Assembly: GCF_014466955.1 (NCBI RefSeq)
Contig: NZ_AP023396.1
Location: 434,001-498,000 of the forward strand
DNA length: 64,000 bases
Source of the DNA: Nocardia wallacei
GTDB lineage: Bacteria; Actinomycetota; Actinomycetes; Mycobacteriales; Mycobacteriaceae
Direction: 5' to 3'
The notes under the pieces were generated by a model. It saw only the letters and a list, made by a program, of their open reading frames with translations, made no database searches and was not told where the DNA came from. Below, piece after piece: positions 1 through 8,270 of the stretch. A program made the position numbers and the translations under genes. The first letter of the stretch is position 1. Every line of letters begins with the position of its first letter.

Positions 1-198
1 ATGCACGGGCTGGTGCTGCAGGGGCTGGGCCGCACGACGCAGGCCCGGCAGGTACTGCGCGCGACGGCGGAGATCGTGGTACAGCTGGAGGAGGCCGACC
101 TGGTACACGAGCGTATCGCCGCGGAATTGGCGAGGCCGGTGCTGGCCGTGCTGCGGGAGCAATTGGACGCGGTCCACGCCGAGCGGGTTGCCGGTTGA
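1..198 (+). CDS. C-terminal end of a gene cut by the window edge
   Basis: Only the last 65 codons are visible, ending in TGA. The window begins exactly on an ATG, but this is more likely an internal Met of a longer gene than a start, because nothing upstream can be seen. The peptide is alpha-helical and rich in Ala, Leu, Arg and Glu, as in the end of a TPR-like or helical regulator domain. I do not recognise the family. It runs on the plus strand and converges on ppa, with the ppa terminator lying between them. Confidence 0.4.
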   Translation: MHGLVLQGLGRTTQARQVLRATAEIVVQLEEADLVHERIAAELARPVLAVLREQLDAVHAERVAG

Positions 199-386
199 GT
201 GCGAGACACGTCATTTTCTGATCATTTCCGCCTCATCCACCGCGCTGGCCAGTGGGTTCGTGGCCGGAACGAAGGTGCGTCCGCGGCGCCGGGCGGGTTA
301 GCGTGGCACTCGGTGGCCCGGACCCGCGGCCATCGTCGCACGGGGGGTCGGCGGTGGCAGCTGTGGGTGCGGGCCACCATTCGGCC

Positions 387-433
387 ACGAGCGCTCGGCG
401 TGGCTTCGCGATACAGCCCCGCCGAGCGCTCGT
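387..433 (-). terminator. Terminator hairpin 3' of ppa
   Basis: A perfect 14-bp inverted repeat (387-400 with 420-433, arm ACGAGCGCTCGGCG) separated by 19 bases lies 4 bases beyond the ppa stop. There is no strong T tract. Because the partial gene at the window start converges on it, it may serve both strands. Confidence 0.6.
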
Positions 434-437
434 TTCG

Positions 438-929
438 TCAGTGGCCGCCCTGTTCCTTCAGCCGCGCGAATGCCTCGTCGACCAGGCTTTCGGCCTTGGC
501 CCGGCCGTCCCAGCCGTCGACCTTGACCCACTTGCCCGGCTCCAGGTCCTTGTAGTGCTCGAAGAAGTGCTCGATCGCCTTGCGGTCGAATTCGCCGATG
601 TCGGTGACGTCCTGGATGTGGTCCCAGCGCTTGTCACCGGCCGGTACCGCGACGATCTTCTCGTCGCCGCCGGCCTCGTCGCTCATCAGCAGCACGCCGA
701 CGGGACGAGCCTCCACGATCACGCCCGGGAAGACCGACTCCGGCAGCAGCACCAGGCAATCCAGCGGGTCGCCGTCGGAGCCGAGGCTGTTCTCGATGTA
801 GCCGTAGTCGGCCGGGTAGACCATCGGCGTGTAGAGGTAGCGGTCCAGCCGCACCCGCCCGGTCTCGTGGTCGACCTCGTACTTGTTGCGCTGACCCTTG
901 GGGATCTCGATGGTGACGTCGAACTCCAC
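438..929 (-). CDS. ppa: Inorganic pyrophosphatase
   Basis: Soluble family I pyrophosphatase. It hydrolyses pyrophosphate to two phosphates in the cytoplasm and so drives nucleotide, tRNA-charging and cell-wall reactions forward. The 163 residues match the usual length of actinobacterial Ppa. The metal-binding signature [10 protein letters not shown] and the preceding [10 protein letters not shown] are intact. Start: GTG at 929, with an AAGGAG ribosome site 5 bases upstream. It is divergent from dacB and faces a strong hairpin at its 3' end. The ppa-dacB divergence is also found in mycobacteria (Rv3628/Rv3627c). Confidence 0.97.
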   Translation of the reverse strand: MEFDVTIEIPKGQRNKYEVDHETGRVRLDRYLYTPMVYPADYGYIENSLGSDGDPLDCLVLLPESVFPGVIVEARPVGVLLMSDEAGGDEKIVAVPAGDKRWDHIQDVTDIGEFDRKAIEHFFEHYKDLEPGKWVKVDGWDGRAKAESLVDEAFARLKEQGGH

Positions 930-1122
930 GTCATCTCCTTAGTCTGGTGCCTGTGTTCGATGGCCCGGCGCGCGCGCCGCGGGCTGCCGACTCGCCAGCT
1001 CGTTCGAGGGAACGCCGGCGAGGTGAGGATAGTGTGGTCGACGGGCGCACGGGTGCGGCAGGGGCCCGGCGGAACTCGCGCGAGGACCTCTGTCACGGGT
1101 GGATTAGGGAGACTGCGGTCAG

Positions 1123-2592
1123 GTGGTAGGTAACAACTTCGGCGAACCGGCCCCTCGGCGGCGCCGCGGCGTGTGGATCGGTGTGCTCACCGTGCTGGTG
1201 GTCGTGGTGGTGGCCGCCGCCGCGGTGTCGATCACGCTGCGGCCGTGGACCGCCGAGTTCCGGCACGGCGGGTTGCGCATCGGCGCCCTGCCCGCCCCGG
1301 TGACCCCGGTCCCGCAGCTGGTGGCGGCCGCACCGGCCGCGCCCGCGCCGACCACGCAGGGCCTGGCCGCGGCACTGGCGCCGGTGGTCGGCAGCCCCGA
1401 TCTCGGCGCGTTCACCGCCTCGGTCAGCGATCCGGTCACTCGCACCGTGCTCTGGAGCGCCGATCCCGCGAAGCCGGTGATCCCGGCGTCCACGGCGAAG
1501 GTGCTCACCGCCGCGGCCGCGCTGCTGGTGGTGCCGCCGGATCACCGCGTCACCACCAAGGTGGTCGGCGGGTCGAGCCCGAACGAGCTGGTCCTGGTCG
1601 CCGGTGGCGATCCCACGCTGACCGCGCAGGCCGACGGCAAGGGGTACTACCAGGACGGGCCGCGGTTGTCGGATCTGGTGGCGCAGATTCGCGCGGCCGG
1701 GCGCACGGCCGACACGATCGTGGTGGACACCTCGGTCTTCACCGGCCCGGCGTGGCCGAAGGGCTGGGATCCGGCCGATATCGCGGGCGGGTCCTGGGCG
1801 CCGATCGAAGCGGTCATGATCGACGGCGGCCGGGTGGACCCGCTGGTCGAATACTCCCCTCGCACACCGACTCCCGCGCTCGACGCCGGTCGTCGCCTGG
1901 CGGCGGAACTGGGCCTGGACCCGGGCAGGGTGCGGCTGGGCCGTGCCCCGGCCGGAGCCACCGAGGTGGCCCGGGTACAGTCGGCGCCGCTGCGGGATCG
2001 CTTGCGCGAGATGATGATTCACTCCGACGACGTGCTGGCCGAGACGATCGGCCGGGAGATCGCGACGGTGACCGGCAACGAGCAGTCCTTCGCCGGAGCC
2101 GCCGCCGCGACGATAACCGCTCTGCAAGCCGCGGGTTTCGACACCACCGGATCGACCCTGCTCGACAACAGCGGCCTGTCCACCGACGACCGGATCCCGG
2201 CCCGCCTGCTCGACGGTGTCCTGATGGAAGCGGCGGCACCGCAGCCCGGGTCGGGTGACGGCGCCACCCGTCCGAGCGCGTCGGCCGTCCGGTCCGGTGA
2301 CACCGCGACGACCGGCTCGCCGCTGGCCCCGCTGCTCGATTACCTGCCGGTCGCGGCGGGCACGGGTTCGCTGGCCTACCGGTTCGTCACGCCGCGCGAC
2401 CACAGCGGCGCGGGGTTCGTCCGAGCGAAAACCGGAACTCTGTCGGTATCGAGCGCGTTGGCAGGGTATGTGCTGGACAGCGATGGCCGCGTGCTGACCT
2501 TCGCGTTGATGTCGAACGACCGGCCCCCCGAGGCCAGCCGCCCGGCATTGGACGCCATCGCCGCCACGCTGCGCAACTGTGGATGCTCCTGA
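1123..2592 (+). CDS. dacB: D-alanyl-D-alanine carboxypeptidase/endopeptidase (PBP4 type)
   Basis: Class C penicillin-binding protein that trims the D-Ala-D-Ala of peptidoglycan outside the membrane. A single hydrophobic segment at residues 18-39 follows a PRRRRG basic stretch and acts as a signal anchor. The SxxK motif reads STAK (nucleophile Ser123, Lys126), a DNSGLS segment marks the second motif, and the KTG triad is at 436-438. The 489-residue length fits the family. Start is GTG 1123, with AGGGA about 13 bases upstream, so the exact start is only moderately sure. It heads a plus-strand run with the DUF2342 protease, tilS and hpt, the same order as Rv3627c-Rv3624c. Confidence 0.93.
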   Translation: MVGNNFGEPAPRRRRGVWIGVLTVLVVVVVAAAAVSITLRPWTAEFRHGGLRIGALPAPVTPVPQLVAAAPAAPAPTTQGLAAALAPVVGSPDLGAFTASVSDPVTRTVLWSADPAKPVIPASTAKVLTAAAALLVVPPDHRVTTKVVGGSSPNELVLVAGGDPTLTAQADGKGYYQDGPRLSDLVAQIRAAGRTADTIVVDTSVFTGPAWPKGWDPADIAGGSWAPIEAVMIDGGRVDPLVEYSPRTPTPALDAGRRLAAELGLDPGRVRLGRAPAGATEVARVQSAPLRDRLREMMIHSDDVLAETIGREIATVTGNEQSFAGAAAATITALQAAGFDTTGSTLLDNSGLSTDDRIPARLLDGVLMEAAAPQPGSGDGATRPSASAVRSGDTATTGSPLAPLLDYLPVAAGTGSLAYRFVTPRDHSGAGFVRAKTGTLSVSSALAGYVLDSDGRVLTFALMSNDRPPEASRPALDAIAATLRNCGCS

Positions 2593-2605
2593 CGGGTGGT
2601 AAACG

Positions 2606-3775
2606 ATGACCGGACCCGGTGATGCGGCCGCGGGCGATCGAGCCGCCGGCGACCAGACGCCCGAACGATCCGAACAGGTGGTGGTCGACGTCGAGTCCGG
2701 CCGAGTGCTGTCCGAGCCGCGACGCTTCTCGCTGTCCGGCGCGATCGACTGGCGGCTGGCCGCCCGGACCGGCTCCGCGCTGGTGCCCGCGGGCCCCCGT
2801 ACCAGCCGCTATACCGCCGAACAGGTGGTCGACGAGCTGAGCCTGGCCGCCACGCGCGCCGAAGCGCCGGTGCGGGAGGTCAGCCTGCTGGCCGACGACC
2901 GTCCGGTGCCCGCGGCGCGGGTCGTGGACCGGCCGGGCTGGATCCGGGCGGCCGCCGATTCCATGTCGGAACTCACCGGCGGGCCGGAGGTCGCGGCGGG
3001 CCGCTTCACCGGCAAGCCCGCGGGTGTGCAGGCGGGCGCGATGCTGGCGTTCCTGTCCACGGCGATCCTCGGCCAGTACGACCCGTTCAGCGGGCCCGAC
3101 GGGACGCTGCTGCTGGTGGCGCCGAACGTGGTGGCGGTGGAGCGCGCACTCGGGGTGTCGCCCAGCGACTTCCGCTTCTGGGTGTGCCTGCACGAGGTGA
3201 CGCACCGGGTGCAGTTCTCGTCGGTGCCGTGGCTGGCCGACTACATGAAGCACAACGTCGAAGTCCTCGGTGACGTCGGCGACGAGCCGCTGGACCGGAT
3301 GCTGTCGCGGTTGCTGGAACAGGTGCGGGAACGCCGTCGCGCCTCGAACGGCGACGGGCGCGAGGACGACGACCCCGCCAACCGCGGCGTCCTGGGGCTG
3401 CTGCGCGCGACCCAGGCGCCGGCGCAGCGGGAAGCGCTGGACCGGCTGCTGATGCTCGGCACCCTGCTCGAGGGCCACGCCGACCACGTGATGGACGCGG
3501 TCGGCCCGGCGGTGATCCCGTCGGTCGTGCAGATCCGCCAGGCGTTCGACCAGCGCCGCCGCCGTCCGGCGAATCCGTTGCAGCGGCTGCTGCGCGCGCT
3601 GCTGGGCGTGGACGCCAAGGTGGCCCAGTATGTGCGTGGCAAGGCGTTCGTCGACGAGGTGGTCGGCACGGTGGGCATGCAGCGCTTCAACACCGTGTGG
3701 ACCGACGGCGACACGCTGCCCCGCCCCGACGAGATCAGCGACCCGCAACGCTGGATCACCAGGGTCCTGGGCTGA
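2606..3775 (+). CDS. Zinc-dependent metalloprotease-like protein (DUF2342)
   Basis: 389-residue protein of the DUF2342 family, the counterpart of Rv3626c, often annotated as a putative hydrolase or as associated with F420 genes. An HEVTH zinc-binding motif (HExxH) lies at residues 196-200, followed by a helix and further conserved Glu/His positions around the EGHADHVMD segment, consistent with a gluzincin-like fold. No signal peptide or membrane segment is evident, so it is probably cytoplasmic. It starts 14 bases after dacB and precedes tilS. Family placement is firm; the substrate is unknown. Confidence 0.88.
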   Translation: MTGPGDAAAGDRAAGDQTPERSEQVVVDVESGRVLSEPRRFSLSGAIDWRLAARTGSALVPAGPRTSRYTAEQVVDELSLAATRAEAPVREVSLLADDRPVPAARVVDRPGWIRAAADSMSELTGGPEVAAGRFTGKPAGVQAGAMLAFLSTAILGQYDPFSGPDGTLLLVAPNVVAVERALGVSPSDFRFWVCLHEVTHRVQFSSVPWLADYMKHNVEVLGDVGDEPLDRMLSRLLEQVRERRRASNGDGREDDDPANRGVLGLLRATQAPAQREALDRLLMLGTLLEGHADHVMDAVGPAVIPSVVQIRQAFDQRRRRPANPLQRLLRALLGVDAKVAQYVRGKAFVDEVVGTVGMQRFNTVWTDGDTLPRPDEISDPQRWITRVLG

Positions 3776-3858
3776 CCGGGTCCGGCGCGGACGGCCCCGA
3801 CAGCCGGGGACCGGTGCGGAGTGCTGCGGCGCGGCCTGGTACCACTCGGGAGGTGCGG

Positions 3859-4827
3859 TTGTTACCGGAAACCCCGGCCGCGCTGGAGCTGCGGCACGCG
3901 GTGCGTGGGTGGCTGCGGCGGTATGCGCCGGGTGCGGCGGTGGCGGTCGCGCTGTCGGGGGGTGCGGACTCGCTGGCCCTGACGGCGGCCGCGGTCGCCG
4001 AGGCCGAGGCGGTCGACGCGCTCGTCGTGGATCACGGCCTGCAGCGGGGTTCGGATCGCGTGGCGGCCGAGGCCGCGAGCGTGGCGCGCGCGGTGGGCTG
4101 CCGGTCGGCTCGGGTGCTCGGCGTCGAGGTGGGGACCGAGGGCGGGCTGGAGGCGGCGGCGCGCACGGCCCGCTACGCGGCCCTCGACGCGGCCCGCGCG
4201 GGCTCGCCGGTGTTGCTGGGACACACCCTCGACGACCAGGCCGAGACCGTCCTGCTGGGACTGGCCCGCGGTTCCGGCGCCCGATCCCTCAGGGGGATGG
4301 CCGAATTCGCCGATCCGTGGGGACGACCCCTGCTCGGGGTCCGGCGCTCCACCACCCGGCAGCTGTGCGCCGACCTCGGGCTCGACCCGCACGAGGATCC
4401 GCACAACAGCGCGCCCGAGTTCACCCGGGTGCGGCTGCGCACCGAGGTGCTGCCGCTGCTGGAGGAGGCGCTCGGCGGCGGTGTGGCGCCCGCCCTGGCC
4501 CGCACGGCCGAGCAACTGCGCGAGGACGGCGACCTGCTCGACGCGCTTGCCGAGCAGTTGCTGCAATCCGCGAGCGATGGCGCCGCGCTCTCGATCGAGA
4601 CGCTTGCCACCGCACCGGTCGCGCTGCGCCGCCGCGCGATTCGCTCCTGGCTGCTGGCCGGTGGCGCAAAAGCGTTGACCGACAAGACATTACGGTCCGT
4701 CGATGCCCTGGTCACGGACTGGCGCGGGCAGGGCGGAGTGGCGGTCGGCGGCGGAAAGCCGGGGACCCGGTTGGTTGCCACGCGCGAACGTGGGAAGCTG
4801 TGCCTGGCGTTTGCACGACTTCAGTGA
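3859..4827 (+). CDS. tilS: tRNA(Ile)-lysidine synthetase
   Basis: Converts C34 of the CAU anticodon tRNA(Ile) to lysidine using ATP and lysine, so that AUA is read correctly. The PP-loop SGGADSLAL sits near residue 35 and [13 protein letters not shown] follows, both diagnostic. Start choice: the frame is open further upstream, but TTG 3859 gives [11 protein letters not shown] and has GGGAGG ending 5 bases upstream; GTG 3853 overlaps that ribosome site and is the alternative. The C-terminal part is short, as in actinobacterial TilS. It is followed after 16 bases by hpt, the common tilS-hpt pairing. Confidence 0.93.
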   Translation: MLPETPAALELRHAVRGWLRRYAPGAAVAVALSGGADSLALTAAAVAEAEAVDALVVDHGLQRGSDRVAAEAASVARAVGCRSARVLGVEVGTEGGLEAAARTARYAALDAARAGSPVLLGHTLDDQAETVLLGLARGSGARSLRGMAEFADPWGRPLLGVRRSTTRQLCADLGLDPHEDPHNSAPEFTRVRLRTEVLPLLEEALGGGVAPALARTAEQLREDGDLLDALAEQLLQSASDGAALSIETLATAPVALRRRAIRSWLLAGGAKALTDKTLRSVDALVTDWRGQGGVAVGGGKPGTRLVATRERGKLCLAFARLQ

Positions 4828-4843
4828 AGGGAAACCAGCGCAC

Positions 4844-5398
4844 GTGTATGGGGACGACATCGCGTCGGTGCTGATCACCGAGGAACAGATCAAGGCGAAG
4901 GTCGACGAACTGGCCGCCCTGATCGGCAAGCGCTATCCCGCCGACGCCCCCGAGGGCGACCTGCTCCTGGTGGGCGTGCTGAAGGGCGCGATCTTCTTCA
5001 TGACCGACCTGGCCCAGGCGCTGACCATTCCGACCCAGATGGAATTCATGGCGGTCTCCTCCTACGGTTCGTCCACGTCCTCGTCGGGCGTGGTGCGCAT
5101 CCTCAAGGACCTGGACAAGGACATCGCGGGCCGCAACGTGCTGATCGTCGAGGACATCATCGACTCCGGGCTCACGCTGTCCTGGCTCAAGCGCAACCTG
5201 TCCAGCCGCAATCCGGCCTCGCTCGAGGTGGTCACGCTGCTGCGCAAGCCCGACGCGCTGCGTACCCAGGTCGACGTCGCGCACGTCGGCTTCGACATCC
5301 CGGACGAGTTCGTCGTCGGCTACGGGCTCGATTACGCCGAGCGCTACCGCGACCTGCCGTACATCGGCACCCTCGATCCCAAGGTGTACAGCGAGTAG
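4844..5398 (+). CDS. hpt: Hypoxanthine (guanine) phosphoribosyltransferase
   Basis: Purine salvage enzyme that transfers the phosphoribosyl group of PRPP to hypoxanthine or guanine. The PRPP-binding loop [14 protein letters not shown] and the GVLKGAIFF segment are intact. The frame is open upstream into tilS, but homologues start near GTG 4844 (M-Y-G-D-D), giving 184 residues, the normal size. An AAGGG lies about 13 bases upstream. It is last in the dacB-DUF2342-tilS-hpt run and is followed by a hairpin. Confidence 0.95.
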   Translation: MYGDDIASVLITEEQIKAKVDELAALIGKRYPADAPEGDLLLVGVLKGAIFFMTDLAQALTIPTQMEFMAVSSYGSSTSSSGVVRILKDLDKDIAGRNVLIVEDIIDSGLTLSWLKRNLSSRNPASLEVVTLLRKPDALRTQVDVAHVGFDIPDEFVVGYGLDYAERYRDLPYIGTLDPKVYSE

Positions 5399-5845
5399 AG
5401 GTGTGTCGTCGGCGTCGCGGGTTTACCGCGCCGCCGATCGGGGTGGCCTGGTCATGCTGGTGGTTTACCGGCTGCGGCTGAGGGCGCTTGCTGGCGTCTC
5501 CGAGTTCACGATCGTCAATGTGAGGAATATCACTCGCTGGTGCTCCTTTGCAGCTTGGGCCGGTCGGGCCATTGTTGCTGGCTGTGATGGCCTCATGGCG
5601 TCTCGGTGTCGCTCATGTGACATGACACGAACGTGGTCTGAGTTACTGCTGGTCGGCTGACCTGATGGGTGTCCAATTCGGTTGAAAATTGGATTGCCTG
5701 AGCGTTCGCGGAGCCGGATGTGCGTACGTTTTTCCTAGGCAATATGCTGTCAGTAACAAACTCAATGGCTGTTTCGCCGCCTCTTTTCATACTTTGAGGT
5801 TTGAACCAGCTGGATTTTCAAGACCGATTCTGATAGCAAGGGGCT
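5399..5845. other. Gene-poor stretch between hpt and the LysR gene
   Basis: 447 bases without a convincing gene. GC falls visibly from about 5640 on, compared with the flanking coding DNA. A short open frame at 5403-5660 lacks a ribosome site and has poor codon use. Close to the LysR start, 5801-5821 holds TTGAA and TTCAA flanking the palindrome CCAGCTGG, a plausible autoregulatory LysR site. Nothing else was recognised. Confidence 0.5.
5411..5435 (+). terminator. Hairpin after hpt
   Basis: GGCGTCGCGG, loop GTTTA, CCGCGCCGCC: a 10-bp stem with one mismatch starting 13 bases after the hpt stop. There is no U tract, as is usual in actinobacteria. Confidence 0.5.
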
Positions 5846-6730
5846 ATGGACCCGCATTTGCGCGACTTGCGGTACTTCGTTGCCGTCGCTGAGGAACTGC
5901 ACTTCACCAACGCCGCTCAGCGGCTGCACATCGCTCAACCCACCCTCTCGCGGCAGATTCGCCAGCTCGAACGCCAGCTCGACGTGGTGCTGTTCGACCG
6001 GAACCAGCGCAGCGTCGCGCTGACGGTGGCCGGTAAGGAGCTGCTCGAGGGCGCGCGCAAGATTCTCGAACTCTGGGAAGTCACCAACGTCGCCCTGCAG
6101 GAGGCGGGCGAGGTGCTGCGCGTCGGAATTCAAAGCTCGATCGGGCGCGGCCTGATCGCCGATCTGGAGAGTGCCAGCGGACATCGGCTCGCGCTGCACT
6201 CGGCGTCGTGGACCGACCCGTCCAGCGGTCTGGCCGGACGGCAGGCGGACCTGGCGCTGATGTGGCTGCCGGTGCCCGATTCGGGTCGTTACCGCTGGCA
6301 GGTGCTGCGCACCGAGCCGCGCTGGGTGCTGTTGCCGGAGAACCACCCGCTGGCCGATCGGGAAACCATCGAGTTCACCGATCTGGCCGACGAGCCGTTC
6401 ATCGCGATGCCGCAGGAGGCGGGCTCGGCCCGCGACTTCTGGCTCGGCAACGACGCCCGCGGCGGCAAGCAGCCGAAGATCGGCGGCGAGGCCGCGACGG
6501 CCGAGGAACGGCTGGAAGCGGTGAGTCTCGGGCTGGGGGTGTGCCTGCTCGCGGAGAACAACGTGCCGATGTACCGGTGGCCGGGGCTGACCGCGCGGCC
6601 GGTCACCGGGCTGCCTCCGTGCGAGCTGGCGGTGGCGTGGCGGGCCGACGACGATCGGCCGACGATCCTCGATTTCGCCAACCGCGTCATGGCCGGTGGG
6701 TTCGGGACCGCCGAGCAGGCTCAGGGCTGA
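5846..6730 (+). CDS. LysR-family transcriptional regulator
   Basis: 294-residue LysR-type regulator. The N-terminal winged helix-turn-helix (residues 1-60; NAAQRLHIAQPTLSRQIRQL) is canonical, followed by a linker helix and a substrate-binding domain from about residue 90. ATG 5846 is preceded by AAGGGG. Its 3' end overlaps the 3' end of the convergent amidase gene by 10 bases, so the usual divergent-target rule does not identify its regulon. The inducer is unknown; the amidase is the nearest candidate partner by proximity only. Confidence 0.9.
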   Translation: MDPHLRDLRYFVAVAEELHFTNAAQRLHIAQPTLSRQIRQLERQLDVVLFDRNQRSVALTVAGKELLEGARKILELWEVTNVALQEAGEVLRVGIQSSIGRGLIADLESASGHRLALHSASWTDPSSGLAGRQADLALMWLPVPDSGRYRWQVLRTEPRWVLLPENHPLADRETIEFTDLADEPFIAMPQEAGSARDFWLGNDARGGKQPKIGGEAATAEERLEAVSLGLGVCLLAENNVPMYRWPGLTARPVTGLPPCELAVAWRADDDRPTILDFANRVMAGGFGTAEQAQG

Positions 6731-8088
6731 CCGGCGACCCGCCGCCACGGCCGCGCGGATTCGAGCTGGGCGGCCAGTCGCAGCAGCGTCGACTCGCTGC
6801 CCGGCGGCCCGGCGAGTTGCGCGGCCACCGGTGTGCCGGTGCGTGGATGCGTACCCATCGGCACGCTCAGGGCGGGCCAGCCCACCAGGTTCCACAGCGG
6901 GGTGAACGGCGCGAACCGCGCGTTCGTCCACACATTGGCGAACCAGCCGCGGCGGTGCCACTCGACCGCGCGGGGCGGTGGCGCGGCGAGGGTCGGGGTG
7001 ATCACGACGTCGTGGTTGTCGAAGAAGTCCAGCAGCCGCGCCTCGATCCGATCGATCTGGCTCGGGCGCACCAGACCGCAGCGCAGCACCGCCCGGCCCA
7101 GCGCGAGATGGCGGCGGGTGCGCGGCTGTAGTCGCTCGGGATGTGGCACCGCGGCGGCTTCTCGTCCGGCATTGGCCACCCAGCGCAGGGCCAGCGCGGT
7201 GGTCGCGCCGGCGTAGGGCAGGGCGGTTTCCGACACGGTGTGCCCGGCCGTCGCCGCGGTCCGCGCGGCCGTGCGTGCTGCCGCGGCCCACTGCCGGTCC
7301 ACCCGCAGCAGTGGCGACGGCGCACCGGCGGCCAGACCGATGCGCAGCGGGGCCGGGGTGTCGAGATCGGCCAGTGCGGGGCGGTCGGCCAGTACCGACA
7401 GCACCAGGGCGGCGTCGGCGACGGTGGTGGCCAGTACGCCGTTCTCCGTCATGCCGTCCCAGGAGTCCAGGCCGACCTCGGCGGGCACCACGCCGCGACC
7501 CGGTTTGATGCCGACCACGCCACAGCAGGCGGCCGGGATGCGGACCGATCCCAGGCCGTCGTTGCCGTGTGCGACCGGCACCAGCCCGGCGCCCACCGCG
7601 GCGCCCGAGCCGCCCGACGATCCACCCGCGCTGTAATGAATGTTCCAGGGGGAGCGCGTAATTCGCTCCGGAGTGTCGGTGACGCCCCACAGCCCGAACT
7701 CGGGCATCTCGGTCAGGCCGACGATCACCGCGCCCGCCGCGCGCAGCCGCCGCACCACCGGATGATCGGCGGTGGCCGGGCGGTCGTCGCCGGCTCGGGA
7801 ACCGCCCCGGGTCACCTCGCCGGTGACGTCGATGTTGTTCTTGACCGCGATCGGCACACCGGCCAGCGGCAGCGCCTCGAGATCGGTCCGGTCGGCCAGT
7901 GCCCGCGCCTCGGCCCGCGCCTGCTCCGCGCGAACAATACTGAAAGCGTTGACTTTCGGATTTCCGCCGCGGATGCGGTCGAGGGCGGTCTCCAGAATCT
8001 GCTCGGGGCGCACCGCGCCGTCGCGCACCGCGGCCGCGACGGCGGTGGCCGTACTCGGGTCCGCGCCGGTCGTCTCGTTCGCATCCAC
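6721..8088 (-). CDS. Amidase-signature family hydrolase
   Basis: Hydrolyses amide bonds through a Ser-cisSer-Lys triad. From the chosen start, the Lys is in [10 protein letters not shown] (residue 83), the cis-Ser in AGGSSGGSG (157/158) and the nucleophile region reads [11 protein letters not shown] (Ser181), where many relatives have GSDxGGSIRxP. Start choice: an open frame runs up to 8244, but GTG 8088 has a perfect AGGAGG 5 bases upstream and gives MDANETTG...[12 protein letters not shown], the normal family beginning and a typical 455-residue length. The substrate is not deducible. It is convergent with the LysR gene and divergent from kinase 1. Confidence 0.88.
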   Translation of the reverse strand: MDANETTGADPSTATAVAAAVRDGAVRPEQILETALDRIRGGNPKVNAFSIVRAEQARAEARALADRTDLEALPLAGVPIAVKNNIDVTGEVTRGGSRAGDDRPATADHPVVRRLRAAGAVIVGLTEMPEFGLWGVTDTPERITRSPWNIHYSAGGSSGGSGAAVGAGLVPVAHGNDGLGSVRIPAACCGVVGIKPGRGVVPAEVGLDSWDGMTENGVLATTVADAALVLSVLADRPALADLDTPAPLRIGLAAGAPSPLLRVDRQWAAAARTAARTAATAGHTVSETALPYAGATTALALRWVANAGREAAAVPHPERLQPRTRRHLALGRAVLRCGLVRPSQIDRIEARLLDFFDNHDVVITPTLAAPPPRAVEWHRRGWFANVWTNARFAPFTPLWNLVGWPALSVPMGTHPRTGTPVAAQLAGPPGSESTLLRLAAQLESARPWRRVAGQP

Positions 8089-8270
8089 CGGTACCTCCTG
8101 AGGGGCCCCGGTGCCGGCTTTCGGTGTCTGCTGGGAGGAATCCGCTGATGAGATGCCGTCGGCTAGGGCCGTGCCCTCGTTGTGCATGCTGTTTGCCCCC
8201 GTCGCGTCGTGGTCGAAATGGGGTGGTTGCGTGTTGACGCGCAAATTATCATTTCGGGCAACGCTCGGGG

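Noticed and set aside
5403..5660. 85-codon frame between hpt and the LysR gene
   Set aside because: No ribosome site, codon use unlike neighbours, Cys/Trp/Arg-rich, no recognisable family.
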